Shown: piece by piece, positions 34,158-42,743 of the stretch
Position numbering within the stretch: the stretch's first letter is position 1
How the letters are laid out: the number at the start of each line of letters is the position of its first letter
Assembly: GCF_000422285.1 (NCBI RefSeq)
Contig: NZ_AULM01000026.1
Location: 1 to 55,326, forward strand
Origin: Desulfatiglans anilini DSM 4660
GTDB taxonomy: Bacteria; Desulfobacterota; DSM-4660; Desulfatiglandales; Desulfatiglandaceae
Direction of reading: 5' to 3'
DNA: 55,326 nucleotides
Translations under genes and position numbers: made by a program
The notes under the pieces: model-generated
The model's input: the letters and a program-made list of their open reading frames with translations, nothing else
What the model was told of the DNA's origin: nothing
Database searches by the model: none

Positions 34158-34383
34158 GCCTATGCCGCCCAAAAAAAGCCGCCGTTTCTGGATTGGAGAG
34201 CGGGTTGCACCTGGCACACAGAACCTGTGCAAGGGAGCGAAGCCCTTTCCATTCCGCAAACGGGGCTGTAAGCCACCGGCCTGTTTTTTAACCGCAGCCT
34301 CGGGAGGCGATCGGTGTGAAATGGAGGATGAACGAGAAAATGGATCACTTCGTCCAGGCGGAGCCAGGGAAAACGGGGCCCGA

Positions 34384-35862
34384 ATGATGAGGACATTCCA
34401 CAAACCGAGCGGCGGCAGTGCGCTTGGGACGGTCCTGCTGCTGATCCCGGCGGTTTTGCTCCTGCTCCCCGCGTGCGCCGCCGTGGGGCCGGATTATGTC
34501 AGACCCGAGGCCGCTTCGCCTGCCGCCTGGAACACCCGCCTCGACGAAGGCTTGAGCCCGAAGACCCCTGACGTTCCGACACTGTCGCAGTGGTGGATGA
34601 CACTGGAAGATCCGATCCTCTGCGGCCTCATCGACCAGGGCATCGCCCGCAACCTCGATATCAAGACAGCACGAGCGAGGATACGCGAGGCCCGCGCCCA
34701 GCTCACCGCCGCCGGGGCCAGCCTGTGGCCCGGCGTCGACACGGCCGGCAGTGCTACCTGGAGCCAAGGCAGCGAAAACCGCGGCGGCGGGGGCACGACG
34801 GAGCTCTATAGCCTCGGCTTCGATGCCTCGTGGGAACTGGATCTTTTCGGCGGGAACCGCCGCACGGCCGAAGCCGCTTCAGCCGAACTGGAGGCCGAGG
34901 AGGAGAATCTCCGCGATGTCCTGGTCACGCTGCTGGCCGAGATCGCCTTGAACTACCTGGACCTGCGCACGGTTCAGGCAAGGCTCCGCGTAACGGAGGA
35001 AAACCTCACCGCGCAGCAGGAAACGGCGGATCTAGCCCAACTGCGCCGGCAGGCCGGATTGACCGATGAACTGGCGGTAGAACAATCCCGCTACAACCTG
35101 GAGAGCACCCGCTCACAGATCCCGTCGCTGCGCACCGCGATCGAGTCGGCCAAGAATCGTCTGGCCGTCTTGACAGGGTCTGCGCCCGGTGAACTTCACC
35201 GGAGGCTCGATGCCGTGGAACCGGTCCCTGCCCCGCCCGCCGAGATCGCAGTGGGGGTGCCGGCCGAAACCCTTCGCCAGCGGCCGGACATCCGACGCGC
35301 CGAGCGCTCCCTTGCGGCCCAGACGGCGCGGATCGGCGCCGCGACGGCGGATCTGTACCCGCGTCTCAGGCTCTTCGGGAGCATCGGACTCGAGTCCCTC
35401 TCGGCCGGGAACCTTTTCGACGCCCGCAGCCTCGCCCGCAGCATCGGCCCCAGCCTGAGCTGGCCCCTCTTCGATGCCGGAGCGATACGCAGCAACATCG
35501 AAGTGCAGTCAGCCCTTCAGGAGCAGGCTCTCTGCCAGTACGAAGCGACTGTCCTCGGCGCACTCGAGGAGGTCGAAAACGCCCTCCAGGCCTATCAGGA
35601 CGAACTGGAACGGAAGCGCACCCTCGCGCGGGCGGTCGAGGCCGCCCGGAAGGCCGTCGAGCTTTCCCGGATCAAGTATGAGGCAGGGCTGACCGACTTC
35701 GTCAGTGTGCTCGAGGCTGAGCGTTCCCATCTGGGTTTCGAGGACCAGATGGCCCAAAGTGCCGGAAACGTCGCAGCCGACCTGGTGAGGATCTACAAGG
35801 CGCTGGGGGGAGGGTGGGATGCCCTTGCCTCCAAGGAAGCACGGGGTGGAAATCCTTCATGA
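34384..35862 (+). CDS. Outer-membrane efflux lipoprotein (NodT/OprM-type TolC family)
   Basis: A 492-residue outer-membrane factor. It has a lipoprotein signal ending LLLLPAC, the entry AAVGPDYVRPEA, the W-x-x-x-DP-L segment (QWWMTLEDPILCGLI), a first OEP repeat with SLGFDASWELDLFGGNRRTAEAA and a second (ADLYPRLRLFGSIGLES, PLFDAGAIRSNIEVQ). It forms the exit duct of a tripartite pump. The start is uncertain; ATG 34384 is nearest to the signal peptide, with 34321 an alternative. It overlaps the next gene by an ATGA. Confidence 0.94.
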   Translation: MMRTFHKPSGGSALGTVLLLIPAVLLLLPACAAVGPDYVRPEAASPAAWNTRLDEGLSPKTPDVPTLSQWWMTLEDPILCGLIDQGIARNLDIKTARARIREARAQLTAAGASLWPGVDTAGSATWSQGSENRGGGGTTELYSLGFDASWELDLFGGNRRTAEAASAELEAEEENLRDVLVTLLAEIALNYLDLRTVQARLRVTEENLTAQQETADLAQLRRQAGLTDELAVEQSRYNLESTRSQIPSLRTAIESAKNRLAVLTGSAPGELHRRLDAVEPVPAPPAEIAVGVPAETLRQRPDIRRAERSLAAQTARIGAATADLYPRLRLFGSIGLESLSAGNLFDARSLARSIGPSLSWPLFDAGAIRSNIEVQSALQEQALCQYEATVLGALEEVENALQAYQDELERKRTLARAVEAARKAVELSRIKYEAGLTDFVSVLEAERSHLGFEDQMAQSAGNVAADLVRIYKALGGGWDALASKEARGGNPS

Positions 35863-37175
35863 AAGACATCGTCTCCGAAAATCAGACTGCCCGCGACCCT
35901 CTGCCTGCCGCGAGGCTTCCCGGCCTTGACGACGACCGGCGGACCCGCGGACGCTTCCGATGGTGGATGATCTGGGCATTCCTGGCCGTCCTCTCGGCGC
36001 TGGTGGTTCTCAAGATCACCGCCGTCCGAAAAGCGGAGGGCGTACAATACAAGACGCAGCCCGCGCGGTCAGGCGGGATTACGGTCACGGTCTCCGCCAC
36101 CGGGAATCTCGAGCCGACCAACCAGGTCGAGATCGGCAGCGAGCTTTCGGGCACCGTGAGGACGGTTGAAGTGGACTACAACGACCGCGTGCAGGCCGGA
36201 CAGGTCCTTGCTCACCTGGACACCGCCCGCCTCAAGGCCCAGGTGCTGCAGTCGAAGGCCTCCCTCGCCTCGGCCCGCTCCGCCCTGCTCGAAGCCCAGG
36301 CCACGGTGGGGGAATCACGGAGCAACGTGGCAAGGCTGAAGCATGTCAGCAGTCTGAGCGGCGGGCGGGCGGTCTCCCGGCAGGATCTGGACGCCGCCGA
36401 GGCGGCGCTGGAGCGCGCCAAGGCCCTGGAGGCGGTGTGCCGAGCGGCCATTTCCCAGGCCCAGGCCAACCTGGAGATCAACGAAACCGACCTGTCGAAG
36501 GCGGTCATCCGCTCACCGATCGACGGCATGGTCCTCAGCCGCTCCGTGGAGCCCGGACAGACCGTGGCGGCCTCCCTTCAAGCCCCGGTCCTGTTCATTT
36601 TGGCGGAGGACCTCACCCGCATGGAACTGCACATCGATGTCGACGAGGCCGACGTGGGCCTGGTGCACGCCGGACAAACGGCCGATTTCACGGTGGACGC
36701 CTACCCGGACCGCCGGTTTCCGGCAAGCGTCCGGCAGGTCCGCTTCGCCTCGCAGACCGTCGACGGCGTCGTCACCTACGAGACGGTGTTGACCGTGGAC
36801 AACCACGACCTGACCCTGCGGCCGGGGATGACCGCGACAGCCGACATCGTCGTGGCGGAGGTGAAGGAAGCGCTGCTGGTCCCCAACGCCGCGCTCCGTT
36901 TCCAGCCCTCCGACCCGGATGGGGCGGGAACCTCTGCAAGCAGCGGCGGAATCCTCCAGAAGATCCTGCCGCGCCCTCCGAGGTCTTCCCCCAAAAAGAT
37001 CAAGCAACAGACCGACAACAAAAAGGACCAGCAGGTCTGGATCATCGAAAATGGGGTGCCGACCGCTATTCCGGTGACGGTCGGATTGACCGACGGCCTG
37101 ATGACCGCACTGATCGCAGGCGACGTGCGGCCGGGGATGGAACTCGTCGTCGAGCAGCTGGAGAAAAAGCGATGA
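35859..37175 (+). CDS. macA: MacA-like periplasmic adaptor (HlyD family)
   Basis: A 438-residue membrane fusion protein: one membrane segment (residues 34-52), an N-terminal lipoyl half (GNLEPTNQVEIGSELSGTVRTVEVDYNDRVQAGQVLA), a long coiled coil (about 110-190), the second lipoyl half (DLSKAVIRSPIDGMVLSRSVEPGQTV) and beta-barrel. An Ala/Ser/Pro/Lys-rich linker (about 360-395) is inserted near the C-terminus, longer than in MacA. It joins the inner-membrane ABC pump to the outer-membrane factor. ATG overlaps the preceding stop and its own TGA overlaps the next start, so all three are translationally coupled. Confidence 0.94.
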   Translation: MKDIVSENQTARDPLPAARLPGLDDDRRTRGRFRWWMIWAFLAVLSALVVLKITAVRKAEGVQYKTQPARSGGITVTVSATGNLEPTNQVEIGSELSGTVRTVEVDYNDRVQAGQVLAHLDTARLKAQVLQSKASLASARSALLEAQATVGESRSNVARLKHVSSLSGGRAVSRQDLDAAEAALERAKALEAVCRAAISQAQANLEINETDLSKAVIRSPIDGMVLSRSVEPGQTVAASLQAPVLFILAEDLTRMELHIDVDEADVGLVHAGQTADFTVDAYPDRRFPASVRQVRFASQTVDGVVTYETVLTVDNHDLTLRPGMTATADIVVAEVKEALLVPNAALRFQPSDPDGAGTSASSGGILQKILPRPPRSSPKKIKQQTDNKKDQQVWIIENGVPTAIPVTVGLTDGLMTALIAGDVRPGMELVVEQLEKKR

Positions 37176-37903
37176 GCCGAAACGCCGCAGCCGCTGAAAC
37201 CATGCTCGAACCCATCATCCGGCTGACCAACGTCACCAAGACTTACGGTTCGGGCAGCGCGGCCATGCAGGCCCTCAAGGGCATTGACCTCGCCATCCAC
37301 CCGGGGGAATTCGTCGCCGTCATGGGTCCGAGCGGATCGGGCAAGTCCACCTGCATGAATATCCTGGGCTGCCTGGACACGCCCAGCAGCGGGGTCTTCC
37401 TCTTCGACGGCGTCGATGTGGCAAGGCTGACCCGGGACCAGCGGGCGCTTCTGCGGCGCCATGACCTGGGGTTCGTTTTCCAGGGCTTCAATCTTCTGAG
37501 CCGCACCTCGGCCCTCGAAAACGTCGAACTCCCGCTGATCTACCGCCGCGTCCCGGCCGCCCGGCGCCGTGAACTGGCGCTGCGCGCTCTGGCCGCCGTC
37601 GGTTTGAGCGGGTGGGAGTCCCACACGCCGGCCGAACTCTCCGGGGGCCAGCAGCAGCGTGTCGCCATCACCCGGGCCATCGTGACGGAGCCCAAGGTGC
37701 TGCTGGCCGACGAGCCGACGGGAAACCTGGATTCGGCCCTGAGCCGCGAGGTCATGGAGCTTCTGCAGTCCTTCAACCGAAGCCGGGGTCTGACCATCGT
37801 CATGGTGACCCATGAGGCCGACATGGCCGCGTACGCCGAACGGCGGATCCTCTTCCGGGACGGACGCATCGCCTCCATCGAAACGGAAAGGAATCCAGCC
37901 TGA
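37172..37903 (+). CDS. MacB-type ABC transporter ATP-binding protein
   Basis: A 243-residue ABC ATPase with Walker A GPSGSGKST, Q-loop FVFQGFNLL, signature LSGGQQQRVAITRAI, Walker B VLLADEPTGNLDS and the switch His of VMVTHE. It belongs to the MacB/LolD class. It powers mechanotransmission or export of antibiotics, siderophores or lipoproteins. Start codon overlaps the macA-like stop (ATGA); ATG at 37202 is an alternative. The nucleotide-binding part is a separate protein here, unlike E. coli MacB, where it is fused. Confidence 0.95.
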   Translation: MSRNAAAAETMLEPIIRLTNVTKTYGSGSAAMQALKGIDLAIHPGEFVAVMGPSGSGKSTCMNILGCLDTPSSGVFLFDGVDVARLTRDQRALLRRHDLGFVFQGFNLLSRTSALENVELPLIYRRVPAARRRELALRALAAVGLSGWESHTPAELSGGQQQRVAITRAIVTEPKVLLADEPTGNLDSALSREVMELLQSFNRSRGLTIVMVTHEADMAAYAERRILFRDGRIASIETERNPA

Positions 37904-39114
37904 TGCTGTGGGAAACGATCCTTCTGGCGGGGCGCGCCATCCGCCGCAATCTGCTCCGGTCGATCCTGACCATGATCGGGATCATTGTGGGAGTCGGGGC
38001 CGTCATCACGATGGTCACCCTCGGCGGAGGAGCCACCGCTCAAGTCACCCAGCAGATATCGAGCCTCGGCACCAACCTCCTCCAGGTTCGTCCGGGACAG
38101 GGCTTCCGCGGCCCCGGCGGCGTCCGCTCGGAGGCCCCGCTCTTCACGGCGGCGGATGCCGAGGCGATCAAGCGGGAGATCTCGGGGCTTGCGGCCGCAG
38201 CACCGGTGGCGAACGCGGCGACCCAGGCCATCTACGGGAACCGCAATTGGTCTACCGCCATAACGGGCAGCACCAACCAATTCCTCCACGTCCGCAACTG
38301 GACGATCGCCTCGGGGCGGTCCTTCACCGACAGGGAAATGCGCGCGGGCAAGGCCGTCGTCATCCTGGGATCGACCGTGAAGAACCAGCTCTTCGGCGCG
38401 CAGGATCCGCTCGGCGCCACCATCCGCCTCCAGAAACTGGCCTGCCAGGTCATCGGGGTCCTCGAATCCAAGGGGCAATCCTCCTTTGGAACCGACCAGG
38501 ACGACTTCGTCTTGATCCCGCTGAAGACCCTGCACCGGCGTGTCGTCGGCAACACGGATGTCAGCGCGATTTACGTGTCCGCCGCGGACGGCGTCTCGAC
38601 CGAGCGCAAGATCGCCGACATCCAGAACCTGCTCCGGGAGAGACGGCGCCTAGCGCCCGGAGACGACGACAATTCCCATGTCAGCAACATGCGGGAGATC
38701 CTCAACACCCTGACCGGAACCACGCGGGTCCTGACCGGGCTCCTGGGCGCCGTGGCGGCCGTGAGCCTCCTGGTCGGCGGCATCGGCATCATGAACATCA
38801 TGCTGGTGTCGGTGACGGAGCGCACCCGGGAGATTGGGATCCGGCTGGCGATCGGCGCACTGGAACGCGAGGTCCTCCTCCAGTTCCTCGTGGAGGCCAT
38901 GGTCCTGTCCTCCTTCGGCGGATTGCTCGGCATCGGAGTCGGGCTGGGCGCCGCGGCCCTCGGGGCCCGAATCCTCCAGATCCCCTTCGTACCGAACTAC
39001 GGCATCCTCGTCGTCGCCGTCGTCTTCTCTGGGGCCATCGGGATCCTCTTCGGCTATTTCCCCGCCCGCAAGGCCGCCCGGCTGGACCCAATCGAGGCCC
39101 TGCGCTACGAGTAG
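37903..39114 (+). CDS. MacB-type ABC permease (FtsX-like)
   Basis: A 403-residue permease: an N-terminal helix (LLRSILTMIGIIVGVGAVITMVTL), a periplasmic MacB-PCD domain of about 220 residues, and three C-terminal helices in the FtsX domain (VLTGLLGAVAAVSLLVGGIGIMNIMLVSVTERTREIGIRLAIGA). These form the four-helix MacB fold. It starts on the last base of the ATPase stop (TGATG). The tail FPARKAARLDPIEALRYE is the standard family ending. Last gene of the tripartite efflux operon. Confidence 0.95.
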   Translation: MLWETILLAGRAIRRNLLRSILTMIGIIVGVGAVITMVTLGGGATAQVTQQISSLGTNLLQVRPGQGFRGPGGVRSEAPLFTAADAEAIKREISGLAAAAPVANAATQAIYGNRNWSTAITGSTNQFLHVRNWTIASGRSFTDREMRAGKAVVILGSTVKNQLFGAQDPLGATIRLQKLACQVIGVLESKGQSSFGTDQDDFVLIPLKTLHRRVVGNTDVSAIYVSAADGVSTERKIADIQNLLRERRRLAPGDDDNSHVSNMREILNTLTGTTRVLTGLLGAVAAVSLLVGGIGIMNIMLVSVTERTREIGIRLAIGALEREVLLQFLVEAMVLSSFGGLLGIGVGLGAAALGARILQIPFVPNYGILVVAVVFSGAIGILFGYFPARKAARLDPIEALRYE

Positions 39115-39189
39115 GAGGTCTGCGCCTGACGGCGTGTCGAAAAATCCGTTGTGCGGAGGTCGTTAAAAACGGCGTTTTTTCCCGGCCTG

Positions 39190-40560
39190 CTAGGATATCC
39201 GCCGGGCGAAGAGGCGGTAGACCCCCATCCCGGCGGCGATGGTGCCAAGGCCGAACAGGGCCGCCACCGGCCGGCTCTTGAGAGAGAAGAAGATGATCCA
39301 GGCGTTTCCCAGGATGAAAAGCAGGGGAGTCACGGGATAGCCGAAGGTCCTGTAGAGGTCTTCAGGGGCGGGCGCGCGCCGGCGGATGCGCATCAGGCCG
39401 ATGACGGTCAGCATCGCGCACAATGACAGCGTAAAGCCGATGTAGATCAGCAGGGTCTCGAACGAGGCGGAAAGCACCATCAACACGGCCAGCACCGCCT
39501 GCAAAAATATAGAAGCGGCCGGCGTCCTGCGCGCCGGGTTTAGTCTCGCAAACAAGCTGAAAAAGACCCCGTCCCGAGCCATAGCGTAGTAGATCCGTGG
39601 ACCGGTCAGGATCATCGCGCTCAGGACCGAGAGGATGCCCAGCGCCACCGCCCCGCTGAAGACCCGGCTGATGCCGGGGCCGAACAGGGCCACGGCGGAA
39701 CGGGCGCCGATCTCGAGCACCCCATACATCTCCGCAGGCGGCAAGGCATACAGATAAACCCCGTTCAGCAGCAGGTACAGGCCAATGACGACGATGGTCC
39801 CGGAGATCAGGGCAATCGGGATGTTGCGCTGCGGCCGGATGATCTCCGCCCCGATGTAGGCCGCCGCGTTCCAGCCGCTGTAGGCGAACGAGACGAAGAT
39901 GAGGGCCACGGCGAATGCCTCGGCCGACAAGGGCTCGCCGGCCTCGACGGCATAATGCGAGGCCGATCCCTTCCCGAAAAAGAACCCGCCCAGGATGAAT
40001 GCTGCGATCAGGGCGATCTTGAACAGGGTCAGCCCGTTCTGTACATTCCTGCCGGCCACCAGGCTCTGGTAGTGGACCAGGGAAAAAAGGACCACGACCC
40101 CGATCGCCGTCGCCGTCAGAGGAGAAACCTCGACCAGGCGAACACCCCGCACGGCGATGCTCAGCAATGGTTCGCCCGTGGGAATGGAGAAGGCGTCGAA
40201 GGCGTAGGTGGCGAAGGCGATCGCCGCTGCGGCGATCGGGGCCGAAAAACCCACGATCAAAGAGATCCAACCGGAGAGGAACCCCACACCCTTGCCGAAG
40301 CTCTCCTTCAGAAAGGTGTATTCCCCGCCCGCCCGGGGATAGCGGGCCCCAAGCTCCCCGTAGCAGAGGGCGCCGCACAGGGCGAACACGCCGCCGCAGA
40401 GCCAGCAGAGGAGCAGTGCCCTGGCCGAGCCGACCTCGGCCATGATGAAGCCCGAGGTCGTGAAAATGCCCGTGCCCACCATATTGGCGATGACGAGCAC
40501 GGTAGCCGAAAAGAGGCCTATCTCCCTGCGCAGATCACCTGCATCGTCCTTGTGTTTCAC
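39190..40560 (-). CDS. APC-family amino acid permease
   Basis: A 456-residue membrane protein with about 12 transmembrane segments. The unwound first helix carries VIANMVGTGIFTTSGF and the family segments GELGARYPRAGGEYTFLKESFGKGVGFLSGW and FVSFAYSGWNAAAYIGAEI. It exchanges or imports amino acids or amines. A GTG start at 40560 follows GGGAGTGG at 11 bases; an upstream TTG at 40647 lacks a site. It stands alone, convergent with the MacB-type permease. Confidence 0.9.
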   Translation of the reverse strand: MKHKDDAGDLRREIGLFSATVLVIANMVGTGIFTTSGFIMAEVGSARALLLCWLCGGVFALCGALCYGELGARYPRAGGEYTFLKESFGKGVGFLSGWISLIVGFSAPIAAAAIAFATYAFDAFSIPTGEPLLSIAVRGVRLVEVSPLTATAIGVVVLFSLVHYQSLVAGRNVQNGLTLFKIALIAAFILGGFFFGKGSASHYAVEAGEPLSAEAFAVALIFVSFAYSGWNAAAYIGAEIIRPQRNIPIALISGTIVVIGLYLLLNGVYLYALPPAEMYGVLEIGARSAVALFGPGISRVFSGAVALGILSVLSAMILTGPRIYYAMARDGVFFSLFARLNPARRTPAASIFLQAVLAVLMVLSASFETLLIYIGFTLSLCAMLTVIGLMRIRRRAPAPEDLYRTFGYPVTPLLFILGNAWIIFFSLKSRPVAALFGLGTIAAGMGVYRLFARRIS

Positions 40561-40765
40561 GGTTCCATCCACTCCCTTGAAGGCGTTCCGGCCAAGGCGG
40601 GACTGGGGCGAGAAACCCTTTGATACGCAGAAAAAGGGATCTCTCAAGCGCCCCTGGGCCGAGGGGGACGAACTCTGTCCCGATGGAATGGATTAGCACA
40701 TAAACGGGCTTTTGTGTACCTGTCGCTGCAGCAGACGGTGATCCGGATCCTTTTTCAGACAGATC

Positions 40766-42025
40766 CTACCTGCGCCCGGCCGAAGCCTTCGGCCTGTCAC
40801 CGGCGGCCTTTCCGTGCCTGCCGGCGTGCGCATCGAATTCACCTCGCCGGGGAAAAGACCCACGCCCCGTCCGGGGCCGGACATCTGCGCTCACTGACAC
40901 GGGGCGATCATAATCGAAGTCTTTCAAGGTCCGCCGTTCGATCGGGGACCCGATCACCCGGTCGATGGAGCACACCACACTCTTGTCTTCCCGGGTGACG
41001 AGGGTGAGGGCGGCACCGCTGCAGCCGGCACGCCCCGTGCGCCCGATCCGGTGGATGTAGGCCTCCGGGGTGGACGGCACGTCGTAGTTGATCACGTGCG
41101 ACACCTTGGAAATATCGATCCCGCGCGCGACGATATCGGTCGCCACCAGGACCTGGAACCTGCCGCTGCGAAATCCGTCCAGCGCCGCCTGACGGCGCCC
41201 CTGAGAGAGGTTCCCCTGCAGCGAGGCCGACCGGTGCCCGGCCTTGGCCAGCTGCTCGCCCAGACGCTTCGCCCTGTGCTTGGTGCGGGTGAAGACGAGG
41301 ACAGGCCCGCTCCCAACCTGGACCAGCAGTTCCATCAACAGGGCCGTCTTGAGATGCTGGGCGACCGGGTAGAGGGCGTGGCTCACCGTATGGGCAGGCG
41401 CATCGGCCCCGATCCGGCAGGTGGCCGGGTCGCGCAGGACCTCGCCGGCGAGGCGTTTGATCTCGGTTGGCATCGTCGCGGAAAAGAGCAGATTCTGCCT
41501 CCTGGACGGAAGATATCCGATAATCCGCCGGACATCCGGCAGGAAGCCCATATCGAACAGGTAGTCAGCCTCATCGAGGATCAGCACTTCGACATGCGCC
41601 AGATCCAGGGTGCCTTGACGGAGGTGGTCCAGGAGCCGGCCAGGGCAGGCGATGACCACCTCGACCCCCCGTTTGAAGGCCGAGGCCTGCGGGTTGAAGC
41701 CGACGCCGCCATAGACTGCCGTGCTGCGGATCCGAGTCCCGCGCGCGAGGGTCTGGAATTCTCCGTGGATCTGTTCGGCGAGTTCGCGCGTGGGAGCCAC
41801 GACCAGGGCACGCACCGGGCCGGGCTTTGCCTGCAGAAACCGTTGCAGAACGGGCAGCGCAAACGCGGCGGTCTTGCCGGTGCCGGTCTGGGCCAACCCC
41901 AGGACGTCGCGTCCCTGCATCACCAAGGGGATGGCTTGTTTCTGGATTGGAGTGGGGGTGGTGTAACCCGCGGCCGCCACTGCGGCCATCAGATTGCGAT
42001 TCAAACCAAATGTTTCAAAACCCAT
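40766..42025 (-). CDS. DEAD-box ATP-dependent RNA helicase (RhlE type)
   Basis: A 419-residue helicase with the complete motif set: Q motif (TTPTPIQKQAIP), AQTGTGKTAAF, PTRELAEQ, LDEADYLFDMGF, SATMP and HRIGRTGRAG. The Arg-rich C-terminal tail of about 40 residues is RNA-binding and short as in RhlE. It unwinds or remodels RNA duplexes. ATG 42025 has only a weak AGAAGA site. Expression is probably controlled by the terminator-containing leader directly upstream, a fit with cold induction of such helicases. Confidence 0.95.
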   Translation of the reverse strand: MGFETFGLNRNLMAAVAAAGYTTPTPIQKQAIPLVMQGRDVLGLAQTGTGKTAAFALPVLQRFLQAKPGPVRALVVAPTRELAEQIHGEFQTLARGTRIRSTAVYGGVGFNPQASAFKRGVEVVIACPGRLLDHLRQGTLDLAHVEVLILDEADYLFDMGFLPDVRRIIGYLPSRRQNLLFSATMPTEIKRLAGEVLRDPATCRIGADAPAHTVSHALYPVAQHLKTALLMELLVQVGSGPVLVFTRTKHRAKRLGEQLAKAGHRSASLQGNLSQGRRQAALDGFRSGRFQVLVATDIVARGIDISKVSHVINYDVPSTPEAYIHRIGRTGRAGCSGAALTLVTREDKSVVCSIDRVIGSPIERRTLKDFDYDRPVSVSADVRPRTGRGSFPRRGEFDAHAGRHGKAAGDRPKASAGRR

Positions 42026-42053
42026 CAAATTCTTCTTTCTCTTTCTGAAGGTC

Positions 42054-42081
42054 AAAAAAAAACCCCGGAACGATTCCGGGG
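42054..42081 (-). terminator. Intrinsic terminator in the helicase gene leader
   Basis: On the minus strand CCCCGGAA-TCG-TTCCGGGG (42081-42063) is followed by nine T residues (42062-42054). It lies 28 bp before the helicase start and downstream of its putative promoter, so it would end transcription ahead of the gene unless read through. Confidence 0.85.
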
Positions 42082-42129
42082 TTCACGCTATTGTCATGTC
42101 TACCTGGGAAAAAGCCGTTTACTGTGTTT

Positions 42130-42158
42130 AAGCTATCCTTTGCTATGATCATTGTCAA
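42130..42158 (-). promoter_or_regulatory. Putative promoter of the helicase gene
   Basis: On the minus strand TTGACA at 42158-42153, 17-bp spacer, TAGCTT at 42135-42130. Transcripts from here would cross the hairpin at 42081-42063 before reaching the coding sequence. Confidence 0.5.
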
Positions 42159-42397
42159 GCATTATCCGTTTTTAAATTTTCCAATCGCTTGCCACACGCT
42201 GCTGCATCGGTCCGTAATCACCGAAACCGGTTCCGTATCCTCTTCGAGTTCTCCTGTGCAGATCAAAGACGCCTGCGAAACAAACGCTCTTTTCGGATTA
42301 AAAACCCGGCCGCGCCGGATTGTCATTTCAGTGTAGACAGTGCATAGGGCCGACCTGGAAACGACTATCCAACACGGCTGCATCTCTGAGCCAAGAA

Positions 42398-42516
42398 TGA
42401 GGATTCTTATATCACTCTAAAATAAATCAACCATTTGCGCAAAAGCTAGTGGTAAAGCGCTGCGGCAGCAAATGCGCAGATTGACGCCGCCATCGGGGAA
42501 AGAGACTATCTCCGGA
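42398..42516 (+). repeat. Dispersed palindromic element, degenerate copy R6
   Basis: Diverged copy: AATGAGGATTCTTAT at the left, then CCATTTGCGCAAAAGC, AAATGCGCAGATTGACGCCG, and AAAGAGACTATCTCCGGA at the right. The 18-bp central palindrome is replaced. The remaining roughly 200 bp on either side, between the helicase promoter and the dehydratase-like gene, contain no gene I can support. Confidence 0.55.
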
Positions 42517-42743
42517 GGCAGACCGGACAGAGGCGCCTTGACGCTCTTCCCCTTTTCGCTTGACGCAAACCCGGCAGTCGGTTATAGCGCTTTCCTGAGT
42601 ATTTAAATCTTCGCCACGGCATTTCGGTGACTTTCCTTCCTGAACAACATGAATTCAGAGATTCAGCACGCGATTCGCGGTGTGTCGCCGCAAATCGGCA
42701 AATCAACAGCGATTGTCCGGTCCATCTCAAAGCGGAGGGGAAA

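Noticed and set aside
37812-39281. 489-residue frame rich in Arg, Pro and Gly
   Set aside because: Out-of-frame shadow of the MacB-type permease in GC-rich DNA.
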